A stretch of DNA of 64,000 bases from Caprimulgus europaeus (lineage: Eukaryota > Chordata > Aves > Caprimulgiformes > Caprimulgidae). Positions 13,089-27,687 of this stretch are shown here, in pieces. The stretch spans positions 41,173,295-41,237,294 of the forward strand of contig OU015524.1 in the NCBI GenBank assembly GCA_907165065.1, in the 5' to 3' direction. How positions within the stretch are numbered: the first letter of the stretch is position 1; each line of letters begins with the position of its first letter. A program made the position numbers and the translations under genes. The notes beneath the pieces are model-generated. The model was not told where the DNA came from. It did no database searches and was given only the letters and a program-made list of their open reading frames with translations.

Positions 13089-15802
13089 TTAAAAAAGAGG
13101 ACAAGACTGGCATCACACTGACACCAGAGCACCAATAGGTCACATTTTTGCTAGCATTTTCTGGAGCAAAGCACATAATTTTACCACAGTACCACCTTAT
13201 ATCACTAAGTAAAGTTCAACAACATGGAAAGTTGCCTAGTTAAACGAGAGACTGAAAGTAGTGATGATGAATGGGGAAGCCAATGCTTTGTATCTAAATG
13301 TATCTAAAATAGAAGAAAAAATAAGAAAATACACCAGAGGAAAAGCACTGTGTAAAACCACACAAAAAAAAGGACTATGCAAGAAAACTACACATTTCTT
13401 CATGCTATATTAAATATTAAAATGTTACCCATGGCTTTTGAATGCCAGATTTGATTTTCGTTTTGTTTTTTGTTTTTTTTTTTTTAGTCTAGAAGTTTCA
13501 ACATTTAAATAAACTTGTCCTGTTTAGAGAGTCTTCTCCTGGATATTCAGAAGCAGAATAGTCTCCTCCCTCTCCCCCCCTGCCTTTTGCTTTAACCAAA
13601 TGAATAGGAATGATACTCATAAATAGATAAAACAGGAAATTAGAACAGGAAATTAGGCTTTTTTTTTTTTTTTTTACTTAATTCACCCTATCATTTGCTA
13701 ATTTTTGTAGCACTTCCTAGCAGCCTTGCTCGAGAATCTTAGTTTAATTTGTATAGTGTTTATTAACTACCATTGCTTAATAGTGATTAATAACTATTGT
13801 CTAAACATACTTAAGCATTCAGACAATACAGAATAAATATACATGCAAAAAAATACATTAATGAACATAATTTCTCTTACTGCACTCTGCATTACTTATG
13901 TCAATTTGCCCATCTGAACCTGAACTGTTATCTCCAGTGTGTTATCAGTCTTGGAATAAACAGGGTAGTGAAAATTATTTAATTATAGTAGCCACTACTT
14001 TTTAACCTAAAAGAATCAATCTTTTAACTTAAACTAACTTTAGTACAATTAAAATATCGTTTGCATCAAATATATATTGAGTCAAAAAAAAAATGTTCTC
14101 AACACAAAGGTAATAATGTTCAGATAAAGCTGTGCTCTAACATAGCTTGTGTGTTCCTTACAATTGCTATGGAGACCTGAGGAAAGACACAGAAATTTGA
14201 ATTGCAGAAATACATTTTGCCAGTTCAGTTAACACATTTTATCAAATGCAAGCTGAAAAAAAGTTCAATTTTCAATGCATACAGAAATAGTTTCACTGCA
14301 AACAGCTGTGAAATAAAATCTCTGTATTAACAATAAACGGGTTTATGCTTAAAGCATTTACTGGGCAATATATTTAGAAGAGACTGTTAAGCAACTGAAG
14401 TTATGTACCTAACCAGCTAGGGCTTATCATTAAATTGAATGGTCATTACAAGTGTCAGAACCGCCTACCCCTCATCAAATACAGAAACCAGCCAAAGTTA
14501 TAAAAAGGACAAAACATATTTTCCTTAAAGGGGAGTTTGGTGGGGGATGGGATACATATCAAGTTTTGAATCAGAGAACTACAGTTAAGTTTCAGCCTTA
14601 GATCAAATCAGTATTCTGAGGATCTTGACAAAACCCTCCAGCAAATACGACACCTATAAACTCATAAATTACTTTAGAAGCTTAGAACGACTCATTAAAT
14701 CCCAGTAAGAGAAAAAGAGACTTCTATTTTTTCTTTTCTTTCAATGGATTATACAATTAATTAACTAAAAGAATGGGACTGTGAAATAAAGTTTGGAACT
14801 ATCAGGTACTCTGGCCTTCTATGGATATTTTGTGATACTTTTACTGCCATAGCTCAGCCTAGGTCTTCTGGCTCAGCTTCCAAATTCCATGTTCTCCACC
14901 TCCATGTCATCTGTTGCTTCCTCTCATTATCATTAAGATGAAGCACTATGATCTTATGATCTCCTGTGTGACATTATAGGTCTTCATACTTTTACTATGA
15001 CCAAGACTTGAGTAACATTGTTTATCAAAACTACCTCTGGCAACAACTGTAGAGCATATAAGCCATTCACTGCAGAATTAAAATTCATAAGTCCTGGTAT
15101 GGTTTCCATTCATACTGTCTTCATTTTTCAAAAATATATGTAATTGTATTCTTGAATAATAATTTTCAGCTTTAGATTTACTGCAGTCATATTTACCCAA
15201 ATGCAAGGTGGAGGGAGATAGAAAGCTTACCTCACCAAAAGTCATTCTACAAACATTATTTCATATAATAATGAAATATTGTAAAATATTAACTACTGTA
15301 TCTATTATATGTGTATCATATTTTAATATAATAATCCCACTCAGTACTGGCCTAACAGCCACAAATTCCCCCGTGGCCTGGATAGGTGTCTATGTGTATG
15401 TATTACGCCCCCTTCCATATGGTAACAACTGCTACAGACCTTGGCCATCACTACTGGTACTCTGAACCACCTTGTCCATCATGACCTGGAGTATGAGTCA
15501 CTTTTGATGGGAGAGGCTGCCTATTTTAGAAGGAAGCACATCTGATCTTTCTGTTACAGTTACCTCATGTTCCAGAGCAACAATTTTTCTCCTCAAGCAG
15601 ATACTAAAAATAAGGCTCTACACTCTTCTGAAATGCAGGTTTGCCTTACACTTTATTGCCTATGGAACTATTGAATGTTGAAAGTACATTCAGTACCATT
15701 CACAGAGAAATACAGGCAAGTCCCAACTCCATGACTTCACATTATAGCTCTTTTCCTATCCAATCAGCTTAAAAGACCAACCTTTTAAAGAGCAAAAAGG
15801 TG

Positions 15803-15853
15803 AGCAATAAAATCCTTAAGAACTAGCAATAAAATCCTTAAGAACTAGCAATA
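15803..15853. repeat. 22-bp tandem repeat, 2.3 copies
   Basis: The unit AGCAATAAAATCCTTAAGAA+CT occurs at 15803-15824 and identically at 15825-15846, with a 7-base partial third copy. Two perfect copies imply a recent slippage or duplication event. Confidence 0.92.
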
Positions 15854-17741
15854 CCACGAGCATGTTGTTGTTGGCTTTGGACTTACTTAATTATTAGAGG
15901 GGAGGAAGAGGGACAAATGGAAGAGAGAAACAGAATAAAACTGCAGTAGTCAGACATACCAAAAAGCCCCATGTGCATGCACTGAGTCCCTGCAGTACAG
16001 CAGAGCTTGCAATAATACTTCCCCGAGGACTGTGCTGTTATAACCTCATATTTATCTTTAAAGATGTGTCTCATATCCTCCTTACTCTGCATTTGCAAAA
16101 GCCCAGAAGCACAGCTGTTAGTGAGCACAAGCTGAGACAAATGATCCAAATGAGTTGTACTCCAAAAGCTCCCCCTTCTGCCAGTCTCCTGCCATTCTCT
16201 CTTCTAACAACCAGACCACTACACCACACTTTCACCATTAGCACAGAAGCTGCATCAGCACTCTCACCTATACAGGCTGGAGACAGACTTTCAGTTTTAA
16301 TTTTTCCCAATGCAGAGTGAATAGCTTCAGTGTAATACCAGTCCTGAACACCCTACTCAGAGTCATGCCAAGAGTTAACACTGACTCATGCACACACTGC
16401 TTACATCTTAAAAAAACTAAATCAGCTTGCCCTCCTTTCCCCCAATTTCTTTTTTTTTTTTTTCTTCCCCACCACCGCTTCAGGGAGATCATAAATGCTC
16501 ACACAGCAAAGAGCCTTCATAAGCTTTGAAGCCAAAAGTACTATAGGCAATGCTCTATTTTTGGGAGTTAGGACAAGAGAAAAAAAGAAAAGGAAAGAAA
16601 GATGGACAAAGTGATGCATTTCCATTTAGAATATGTTTTCTATTAGTCTTACAAAATACAAAGAGGCAATTGTAGTCTTATTATAGTTTTTCAGTTCACA
16701 AAGGATTACAATCGTGAACATAGTTATAAAAATAATTTTTTAAAAGCAGAAAAAGGGGAAAAAGAAAAACTGATTTCTACGGCTTTCAGAAGTTAGGAAA
16801 TACTGTAATTCAGATATCTGCTGCCGCATGTATCCCTAAAACATTCCTTCCTTCCAATTCTTTTCTTGTCTCCTTTTCTATATATACTACCATCAAGGTC
16901 ACAGCTAAACCGAACTGAAATCATCTGGCAAAGCTCCTGAACTATGCAGCACCAAACATTCCCCAGAATGTTGGAAGAGGCCAAACATGTCCGAGAGACA
17001 GAAATACTGCAAAGACTTTCATATATGCTTACTTGTAGATAAGTTAGTAATTGCAACTACTTGTCATTTCTTAAATACTTTACATTACAAGTTTTATTCA
17101 TTTATTGTATTCCCCCAAACTACACAGCAAAAGTTGCTGAACAGTTTCATAGGGGCAAATCAATCACATTTCATTTTCACCTTTCTACTGTTTAATGTAC
17201 TTTCCTAGGTCTCAAATACACAGAGTGACTACGATTTCACATTTAAAATTAATATTTCAAGGATCAAAAGTATTAAATTTCTTTTATATTTTCCTTTCAT
17301 TTTATAATATTTTCAAAAGTTTTTCAGCTAACCTGTACCAGTCAGACAAAATATAATACGCAATATATGACCCCTGAGAAAGAGGTTTTCAAAGGTGCAT
17401 GTAGAACCCAGTGAATGAAACAGAACTGGAAAATGGTACTGTAGCCATCTCCTCTTCAAATAACAAGCCCACGTCCTGCTTAAATACATATTAAATATAC
17501 ATTTGCACTAAAAAAAACATAATTAACTAATTTTGTCTCTTGCTTGCCTGAAGCCTGACCTGGGAGATTACACCAAATATTCCAGGATTGGAGACTTCAT
17601 TTCTTGTTTTTTTTCACTGCAGTTTCTAATCTTCTGCCGATTTTGATTGGGATACTGTTCCAGATCAAGTGCATCTTGTAAGGTTGTTTCAGACGTGGTT
17701 TGGGTGTTGTTTTTGTTGTTGGGGTTTTGTTTTGTTGTTTG

Positions 17742-17743
<2 letters not shown>

Positions 17744-17773
<30 letters not shown>
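17744..17773. repeat. T30 homopolymer after a T/G-rich stretch
   Basis: Thirty consecutive T follow a 50-bp TTTTG/TTGTT-rich stretch. On the FMN2 sense strand it is a poly-A tract. No retropseudogene body is recognised beside it. Confidence 0.9.
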
Positions 17774-17777
<4 letters not shown>

Positions 17778-20700
17778 GATTGAATTTTTATTGATGCTTT
17801 CCTAAAACCACATGACGGTTTTCTCACAGCCTGGTTACATAAAACGTGGAAAATCCACCAAGCAACAGACCTACACACACAACAGGGTTTCAAAACAAAA
17901 AGAAAAAAAAAAGGAATCTTTCCACTATGAATAAACACAAAGTTAACTACTTCATAAGTCTACTTTCAAGGCAACATAATCCTTAAAAATGACAAAACTT
18001 GACAGGGTATAAAGTTATGGCACAAATTTCTAAAGTTCTGTCATGTTTATAAAGGAAAAAAAAAGTCCAGAGGTTATGTATTGATTTAATTATATATTTT
18101 TTTTCTTATTATAATATTCTATATATTATATTAATTTATTCTTTACATATATGTATATATTATTTTTAGTATTTAGAATACTATTAGAGATGTGTGGAAA
18201 TGCCCGAGAGGATTGTTCTTTCTTCTCTAATTTCCTGGCTCTGTTCACATGGATGGCATGAATTGAACCTACGTATGAATTAAAATTTAAATCATCTTAA
18301 AAGAAGCCAAAAGCAGCAGAATGTCTGTCTAAAAAAGAGAATTAGGAAAGAGAGATACATCAACACTGTCTCCCCTTGCACCTCCACTTTTCTATGCCTG
18401 CCTACACACAGTTCAATGCAATTTCAAAGTCAGAGATACATATTTATTAAATTCCAGTGATGAATGTAATCAATCCATCAATCGATACAGTCTTAGACTC
18501 TTCAAACAACAAGAATAAAACTATCAATAATTAATTTCACATCTGTCAGTCCTGTATCTGATTATTACAATAAACTTCATGGTTTACTTTTGCCAAGCTG
18601 TCTGAATCTCTTGGCATCTCAGTCTCCCTCCCTTAATACTGTCCTGTTTTTTAGTATCCTCCTGACTGTTAAAAATTTTCCATTAAAACTCTTGACTAGC
18701 TCTAAGTTAGAACCACAATATACCAAACCCTGTGCAACTCAAGTAAGTTTTTTTTTTTTCCCTTAACTTTAGTACCACAATTATCACTAATCATCTAAAC
18801 AGATTCAGATGGTTCAGGAGAACTTGAATAACCATATCATTGAGATTTCAACTCATTCAGCTAGAACAAGGGTCCCACTACACAGTACAGAAAGAGAATC
18901 ATATAATGCTAATTGCTTCAAGTATTCAAGACATTCTCAAAAAAAGCCAGGGAACATCTGTGTGTGTGCTCCCTTTTAGAAGCAAGAGTACAAGCTGCCA
19001 CTGGCAAGAGAATCTTGCTACTGTCCCCAGGGGCACCACAGTGCACACAGGGCAAAACCTTGTACAAATGCCACTGAAATTCTTCCAGGAATGCCCTGAT
19101 GGAAAAAGCAAAGGTCTGGCAAAAATTTGAAAATGGAATTCCCCAAAAACAAAGATGACAAAAAAGACTGCAAATTTATTGAAGTGAAAAGCCATCCCAT
19201 AAAGGATGTTACAAAGTTTTCAAAAATCCCATCTCACTCTTTGTCCAGTGTCCCATGATCAAGCCAAGCAGCTGTATTTTAAAACAGCTTTCTTCACTTG
19301 TGCTGACTGTGAGGTATAGCAACAACACCCATTTCAGCATACCTGAAATGGTCTGTTAAAAGATTACTTAACCATATGCCATACTTGCACAAATCATGCT
19401 GGAAAAAGCTGAAGCAGTCAGGTCAAAAACTATTAATGCAAACCTTGGTCCTGACAAATGAACCACCAGTTCTTGATTTTGAAATCTGTATTATAATACA
19501 GAAAGACAAAAGTTTACTAAAAATTTCACTTGGTGATGAAAAGGTCAAGTCCTGCAAATACTACTGTCAAGACAAAGGTCAGGACCCAGCTCAACTCTTG
19601 CATTAATCATGAAATAAACTTACACAGACTGACCAAGTCTATCACAACACTAGGTAGAAGTAGATTAAAATTAAGCTGTTCCTCTCTGGTGGAAGAGAAA
19701 TAACATGATGACTTTCCTTATCAAAAACCATCACTAATTATATTCTACAGGTAAGTGGTTTGCAGTGTTGCCATTTTGTATGGAAACACAGATGAATTCC
19801 TTCCTACAACTCTTGTTTTATCTAGAAAGCTGTTGTACATAAAAAGCTATCAATGTAGTCTTATTGATCTTTGCTAAAATCTTGCTGCATTTTGTTCCAT
19901 TTTTCTTTACCCTTTTTTCATGTATTAAATAACTAATTATATCTTACAATTTCCTCCTTCAAGATTTGTTCCAAAACCTTGCTTGTTGCTACAGTCAAAG
20001 TTAGACAACTAAAATTGCCTGGATCATTTGCAATAACAACAATATAACACTTGTTCTACAAAGCAGATATTCTAACTTTTCTATCACCAGACCTTCAAAA
20101 TATGCTAAAATGTCTGTGATGGCCTGTGAAAGTGCTTTCAGAATTCTTGCAACATTCTCTTAAGCATGTTATCTTCCTAATTTGAGCATGAAGCTCCTTG
20201 AAATTTTGCTTCCACAGTGGCTAAGATTTTACACCTTTCCCCCACACTGAATTTCCCGATACATGACATAAGTATAACAGGGTAAGCTGAGACACAGTAT
20301 TAAATGTGATATATATTTTATATATTTTTATATATTTTTTAAATATAAAATGAAAGGTAAGAATATATCTCATATGTCACTAAATATCTTTCAGAAGTTG
20401 AAGTTTTTAAATGCCAAGCAGTTCCCTAGCTATGATACAACAATGGTACAGAATAAAAAAAACCTTTCTAAAAATATAAACAAATTCACTCTCCCACAAC
20501 ATTATATGGCCTGTCTCCTTTCACCTTGACTTCTCTTCAGGTATATTGCAGATTACAGAAGTATATTATAAAGCTTTCCTAATTATAGCAGATTATGCTG
20601 AAAAAGAGAAACTATATGTGTGTGTTTACCAAATCTTTTAGGCTCCATATGCATCTTTGGCAACTTTCATATTGTGTTTTCCAGGTGCTTAGGTTCCTCT

Positions 20701-23700
20701 CAGCAAGTATTTAATTCTGCCCATCTTTACCCTTTTAGTTTCTGTGGTGATTTGCAATGTGAAGTTGGTATTCTGTGCCAGGTTCTCACTGACTGCTGGA
20801 AAGCCACAATTCTTTCTGTCTAGCTCTTTAAAGTAAGAAGCTCCTCTGATGTCTTTTCGGGTAGCTGTTACTAACATCATCTTTTGTCAGTCCAAAATGA
20901 TACATACTGTTCTTAACAACCCAATTTTGTAAAACTTCTTTATTCCCAATGGTTCTACATTTTATTTTACACATAACACAGTCTGGCTCATCTCTACCTT
21001 AGTAGGAAATCGAAATATTTGCCCAAGCAGCCACAGGTCACACAACACAAGTGAACTGAACTAGCAAGCCTCTGAAGTGGTACACAACAAATTTCTTTCA
21101 ACCTACTCACTGGAGTCCCAGCATGCCTTAGCTTTCTTTCCTCTCCAGGACCTGCCCACCCAACGTCTGACAATCTCCTCCAACTTTAAAAAGTCTGCAG
21201 TTACTAATATTTATCACAATGTGCAAAAACTTTTCATCTTTGTATCCAGAAACAAAAAACTGGCAAGATGAAGAAAAGGGAAAAACAGAAAATTAGAACT
21301 ACATTCCATGTAAAAGAAAAATATATACATGCACACCTATATATCTGTGCAGGTATGTTATTCTAGGCTTCATCTGAATAAAACCTAAGCACACCTCCCT
21401 TGCTGTAACTGGACCTTCTTGTTTTTTCACTGATGTAATCAAATATTTCACCCAACTATTTCTCAGCATACTTTATTGTCTTGACTCTTTGTATGACAAA
21501 ATCATATTTAGATACACACCCTCTATTATAAAGGCAATGCTTTGGTTTAGGGTTTTAATTTTTTTTTTTTTTTTATGAAAACCACCTTTTTTTCCATGAC
21601 TGTTAGCAGATGTTAATGTAGTTAATTATGGTGTTACTGCAGCATCAACTTCTTTTGTAGTTATTTTTTTCCTTATCAGTACAAGGAAGATGAAAGTATA
21701 TGCTTCCTTCTGATTCAAATTCACATCAGGTTCAGAGCCCTGGCATTTCTTATAAATTTCATATAGATCCTGAGACCAAACAATACATACTTTTACTAAC
21801 AAACATGAATGTCTCCATAAATCTCCTTTGTGACTAGGCTTTCATGCCACTGCGTATGTCAACATACCAAAATGATTAAAGTCTCAAGTATTTTTGTACT
21901 ACTTCTGTATTTATATATCTCAATTTAATTTTATGTATATTAGTATTTATTTTTACAACTGTGACTTTGTTTAGACACATACACACAATCTCATAACCAC
22001 TGCTTCTTACTGTTGCAAAACTGCCAATTGACTTAATGAGTTCTATCATCTATGGATAAAAGAAGTCATGCTCTGCATTTGTCGGAGAATAAAGCAGGGG
22101 TTTGCATCAGAAAACATAACCCACTTCCTATTCATGGTCAGAAAGCCTAGCTATTTCCATCAATGAGAAGGAAATTTATTCTGGACAGCAGAAATATGCT
22201 AATAAAATGAGGAATAATAATTTCATACTCAAAGTAACAAAGACCATCTCGTTGTGCCTAACTTCCTTTACATGAAATGCAATGTAGGAATGCAGGAAGT
22301 TGCTGCTGCTTAAAATAAGTGTGACACAGCTCCTGAATCCACTTTGCTGCCTTTTCTAAAGCACTTGGTGGAATGCAACTGGCCTTGTATTACCATATGA
22401 AGAGGCAGGAATGAGGTGACAGAATGTGAAGTCCTCACATCCTTCCATTGCCTTTTTTTTTCACAGCATCTCACTGCTTCTGCCCTGTTCCCTTTGTATC
22501 AACTTAACTCATCTCTCAAAAAGATAAATTGTACACCTAAAAGTAAGTTTTCAGGAGCTGTTGTATTCCACCTAGCTGCTACAGAATGATGCTTTTAGAT
22601 GTACCCAAAAATAATCAAAGCCAGTTACAGAAACACCTACACATATACATTTCATCACCACTCTTCCTTATGTCAGTTCAAATTTTGGCAGGACTAGTTT
22701 ATAAGAAATACACTTGGCTATATCCTGAGCTTGGTTAAACTGCAGCACAAACAAAATACCTTGGCTAATTAGTATTTTTTTCTTTTTCTGTCACTGTGAT
22801 TCACATTAGAACTTGATCCTTCATATACATGCAGCCTAAAATATTCCTAGAGATGCTTTTCAATTCCAAGTTTATTTTTCTTTAGATATCACAGCATGGA
22901 GAAAAAGGTGAGGCCTGCTTCTGGGAATAGAGTCATTTTTTTCTGCAAAGAAGAGGCCTATGCACAGGTTTGGTTTTTTAAAAAGAAAAATCAAAACCAC
23001 ACAAACCACCCCACAAGCTGTCAAATAATTTATAAATATTTAAAAAAATAATAAAGCACAGTTATATCCAGGAAGTATATTTAAACTTAAATTCCATATA
23101 ACTATTGCCACTGGAATAATGCACTGTGCTTTTCACAGAAGTAAAATCACTGAAGCACACAATGTCCTTTAATGACCAGTTCTAGCTGGATCCCACACAA
23201 CAGATATCATATACTTTTTCCACGTCTCAAATCCAAGCAGAGCTGCATGGACATCCAGCTGTAAATCATCCCTTTTACTTTCCTCTTTAGCACCCCAAAA
23301 GATCTCAGCAGACAACCAAAACTATACATTTCTACTCCAGACATGAGTCAGGCTGCCAGTCAGACCTCGGAACTAGGTTGCTGCTCAGAAAGAGGTTGCC
23401 TGAAAGATGCAGCCACTCAATCCCAAGGCCAAAACCCGCTATTCCCAATGAAGTTCTAGATAAAGATCAAAGCATTAATCATAAGACCCCATCAAAACAA
23501 CTCTGTGGTAGCACTGCATTCCAGTGACATTACTCATGTTGCTCCAATTCCCACATTGCAGTGCTGGCAGGGTAACTTTAAAGCAACTTATCAGCACTCA
23601 GCAGTCTTTCAATAACATATTACTACCCATTTTCAAACACATTTTAGTGTAGTTGGAGTGTAGTATGGCAGCCCTTTTCCCCCCCAAGGTTTGTGTTTGT

Positions 23701-24486
23701 TAGGCAGAGAGAGAAGGATCTTTCCCTTCTGATGCAACACTCAGTGCATCACCCCCGTATCACATGAAGGGTTGCTGTCGGCCAGCTCCCTTAGAGGAGG
23801 CCGCACTGCCTCGCCATCTGATAAAAGACACGTTTGTATTATTGCTAACAAACATTATCAGTGAAACAGCAAACCATAAGTAGTCTTCAATAACAGTTGC
23901 ATGATAAAGAGTCTCCTCAGGATGCCAGTAGATACAAATCTGTATTGTGTGCGCCATCACATGAATCAAAATTAAAAAAAAACAAACCAAAACAAAACCA
24001 AACCTTGAAAAAATAACTTAAAAGATCTACTTTATGTCTCAAAAACAAACTCACATCCTGTTTTTTCAAGTTTTCACATACTTATCTACACTAAGACCTT
24101 TGTATATGCCTGCAGACACTGCACTGGAACTGCAAGTGGGTGCAGATGACATTAGCACAGTGAGATAAAGTGGCCTTTGTGAGAACCAGGCTGGCACTCT
24201 GGAAATCAGAAAGTGTCCATGAGCACACAAGCACAGGACTGACTTCAGGTTTTGTTTTATGGTAACCAGGATTTCTTGTTTGTCTCCTATTTACAGCTAG
24301 AACAGGACAAATACAAATCTCCGAGAAGAAATTTAAAGATAAATCATCTGTTTGTAATAGATTCATGCAGCAAGTGTGTTACAGCCAGCCAACAGAGATT
24401 AGAACTGCCATGGGTTTGTCTAGGTTGGGTTTAATTACCATCTGGGGCAGCTGATGGGACTCTTACACTCAGTTTATGTAACAGAT

Positions 24487-24527
24487 ACCCTTACTAGCTC
24501 CTCTGCTAGGGTAAAGCTAGTAAGGGT
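24487..24527. repeat. Perfect 13-bp inverted repeat with 15-nt loop
   Basis: ACCCTTACTAGCT at 24487-24499 pairs exactly with AGCTAGTAAGGGT at 24515-24527. The loop carries a TGCTAGG word repeated just after the right arm. It is a hairpin-forming sequence in FMN2 intron 1 with no assigned function. Confidence 0.88.
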
Positions 24528-27500
24528 GCTAGGATAAACTCCTTTTATTAAATCAATCTACTAGCTTTTTCAGTTATGTTAATGTTTGGAAATATCAATT
24601 TCATTTTCCCCACCAAGATACTCTTTTAATGTCAGCTCAAATCATTCATTGCCACATACACAACCCTGTTCATTCAGGTTCAGTCCTTGTTCTCCTGGGA
24701 ATACAACATAAAAGCCGTGGCTCCACCATGCATCAAGTAATCTAGAACTTGTAATTACTGTCACTGCAATTTCAAATACAGCTGTCCTCATAATAAAAGA
24801 AATAGATCTGATGCCTGAATTACAAAACACCTATAAATTTGTCTGCACCGTATTCTTAGCCAATGCATCAAATTTGAAATACCATACTTATTTCTTATAT
24901 AAAGCAACCTTAAAATATGCAAAGTCTCTAACATTCCACTTGTTGTTTTCCATCTATATTTTACATTAAAACAGCTTTAGAAGAGTTCATATGGATCATT
25001 GTGAAAACCAAATGGCACAAAGCCAAACCACTATACAGTGCAAAAGTAGGACAGTCATCTGCATGGAACCTGCTGTCATTAAAATCGATGACTAAAGTGT
25101 TGTGGAATATTTTACTGGATTCTAGTTAGAAATGCAGAACAACACTGCATTCACTGCATGGCAAGATGGGATTTAATGCTTTAGGCAAGAAGCTGATTTT
25201 TTTTTTTTTTTTTTTCCAAGATAGACACAAGCCACTGTAAAAAAATGTTATTTCTAAAAGCCTGATGATAACCCCCAAATTGATGCATCTGATGCATGCA
25301 ATTCAAATACAACATTTTGCAAAACCAGTAGGCAAATTACAAGGAAATTATTTCTATAATTGTTGCTGTGCACACTGGTTTAAATAAAGAGGCTTTTCTT
25401 CTCTTAACAGTCAGTCTGTGGGAGTAGTACTAAGTTTAATTTCCCTTTTTCATGTACACTAGTTATTTTTATATTCTTGTTGTTTTGCAGCTTGTAAATA
25501 TGTTTTTAAAAATAAAAATGATCAAAGGAGACTAAGTGTTATCATGTAATTTCCAGTTCCCCCATTTCAAGATTTTCTGCATGAACTGAAAGGTATAATT
25601 GTCCCTTGCCTGTAAAGACAGCTGGTATGTACATGCAAATGAGGGTCACCATAATTTCCATAAGAGGCAGAACTACTGTTGCATTGGACATTGGTTCCTT
25701 CACAATAACAGTCTGAAGTGTTGGTGGGAAAACACAATAAAACAAAAATTATTAATAAGTAAATCAAATCCTCAGGAGGAAACGTGAAGCCTGTTTCCTG
25801 GAAAACAAGTCTTTATAAAGTAATTCCATGTTACAGAAGTTTGCCACATGAATTTTTTTTCCATCATAGCCCCATCATAAAGAAGAAAATCTGATGATGC
25901 AACTTAAAGCTTAACTGAGTTGTTTATAAGCTGTCAAAGGTTGACATTAAAAAAAAAAAAAGCTTTTTATATGCTATAAATCTGAAAGTAGAGATCACTT
26001 CAAATTGTAAAACTTTAGATATGGATGTCAGAAATTAAATCTAAGAAAACAGGTGGAAGGGATTTAAAACACAAAATAAGATTTGTCTCACTTCAGAGGG
26101 GACTGGTCTTCACAGGGGGCTGGATTTTTTATGTTAAAAACTTGAATTCTAATTTTCAAGACTGAAATTGATGTCTTCCATTTAAGACTACTGAAGAATT
26201 AAAATATTATTGTGTTTTGAATCTGGAAAACAATGATAATGCTTTACCCGAGTATTTAAAACTCCTGGAGTTGTACAAAAATCCCACTAATTTTAATTTC
26301 TGTTTCCAGACAGGTTCATTCACCAGTATTAATGTAATTTCAAGCAGAGTAGAATGTGTACAAGAAAAGCAACTGTGAATGTAAATATTACACATTATAT
26401 AATTTTTAAACTCTACAGTGCAAAACAAGATAGTCTTTTTATGCAAAACAGTTGTTGATGGCTTAACTGTTTTCTTACCCCTGATTTTTAAATCATATCA
26501 CTGCTCCTTTCATAAATCTAACTATTTTGTTTAGTTTTCATAAAAGCACAAAAAATCCTCACTGCATTTTTTTGCAAAGAGCTCCGGTACACATGTGGTT
26601 ACTGTGCTCATAAATCTAGAACAGACTTCCATTCAAAACAAACCCGATTATAGATTCAACTGTTTTAATCTTGTAACGGATGCTCATAGGGTACATTCCC
26701 TGTATTCGCTTAGTTCTACAGTTTTCTTAAGTAAAAATAAATGGAATATGTTGCTGAGTGTCCTCTGGATACGTAACTCCTACGTGGCAGAGGCCTTCTC
26801 TGTGATATAGCTGTGCATTAGCTTTCTATAGAAACTTCAGATAGGGGGAAGAGAAAGGGGGGAAAGAAACTCTCAAGGTGCCAGAAGATATAACCATCTA
26901 TTCACACTATTTCATTTGTAAAACTCTATATTCCTCTGCCTTTGTGAGAGGATGCAAGCTGCCTAACAGGCAAGGTAAAAGAATGCTTTCCTGAGTGAAT
27001 CACCTTATGTAGCCTGAGCAGCAGCCTGACACAGCTACCAAATTGTTTCTACTACCCACAGTTTCCTTTCTCTTCTCCATTTTATGCTGCCTTTTCAAGT
27101 CATTAACATTTTTTTTCTCCTCTTTTCCCCTTCTGAAGGGGAAATTGGTTTCTTTCTGTAGTGCTGTCCGTCTGTGCTTACATAGATTTTTCCTTTTTGT
27201 TCTGTGCAAATCCTCATCGCTGCCTTAGTCTAATACCAGGTGCAGCTCTCAAATATTTACAGTACATCAGAACAGTGCCTACCACAAGAAAACCCCAAAT
27301 AGGATCCCAGTTACAGAAAGCTTCGCGTCTGAAAGATCTATTTATGAGAGAGCTAGTCTGCCTACAACAGTGCAGCTCTTAACATTTTTCAACAAGAATA
27401 ATTTAAGGCATCCAGCCTTTTCCTACAGAACTTAAACAAAGGAGAAGAGCAGAAAGAAAAACTTCAAAGAGTTATGCACTTCCTTTACTGGCAGTACTGC

Positions 27501-27687
27501 CAGGCTGACGCTGAACAGAGAGGCTATTCTTGTTAATGAAATGTGATTGTGTTTGTAAGATTAGGCCTTCGATTTTAAAACTGTCAGCAGAATAAAGACA
27601 ACAGTACATGCAAAGGACTGAATTGAGGTATTTTAAATATCTTTTCAAATACTCTCCAGAAAAAAAACCTTAATACATGCCACTCAC

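Larger units (their letters stand above)
11125..27687 (-). other. FMN2: FMN2 intron 1 (16.6 kb)
   Basis: The intron is bounded by GTGAGT at 27687-27682 and a CAG acceptor at 11127-11125. It is AT-rich and I found no further FMN2 exon or other gene in it. It contains homopolymer runs, a (TAA)n stretch, AT-rich low-complexity blocks at about 18080-18180 and 20310-20370, a 22-bp tandem duplication at 15803-15853, and perfect inverted repeats at 12868-12902 and 24487-24527. No recognisable CR1 or LTR copy was seen inside it. Open frames of 60-115 codons here have no supporting motif. Confidence 0.9.
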
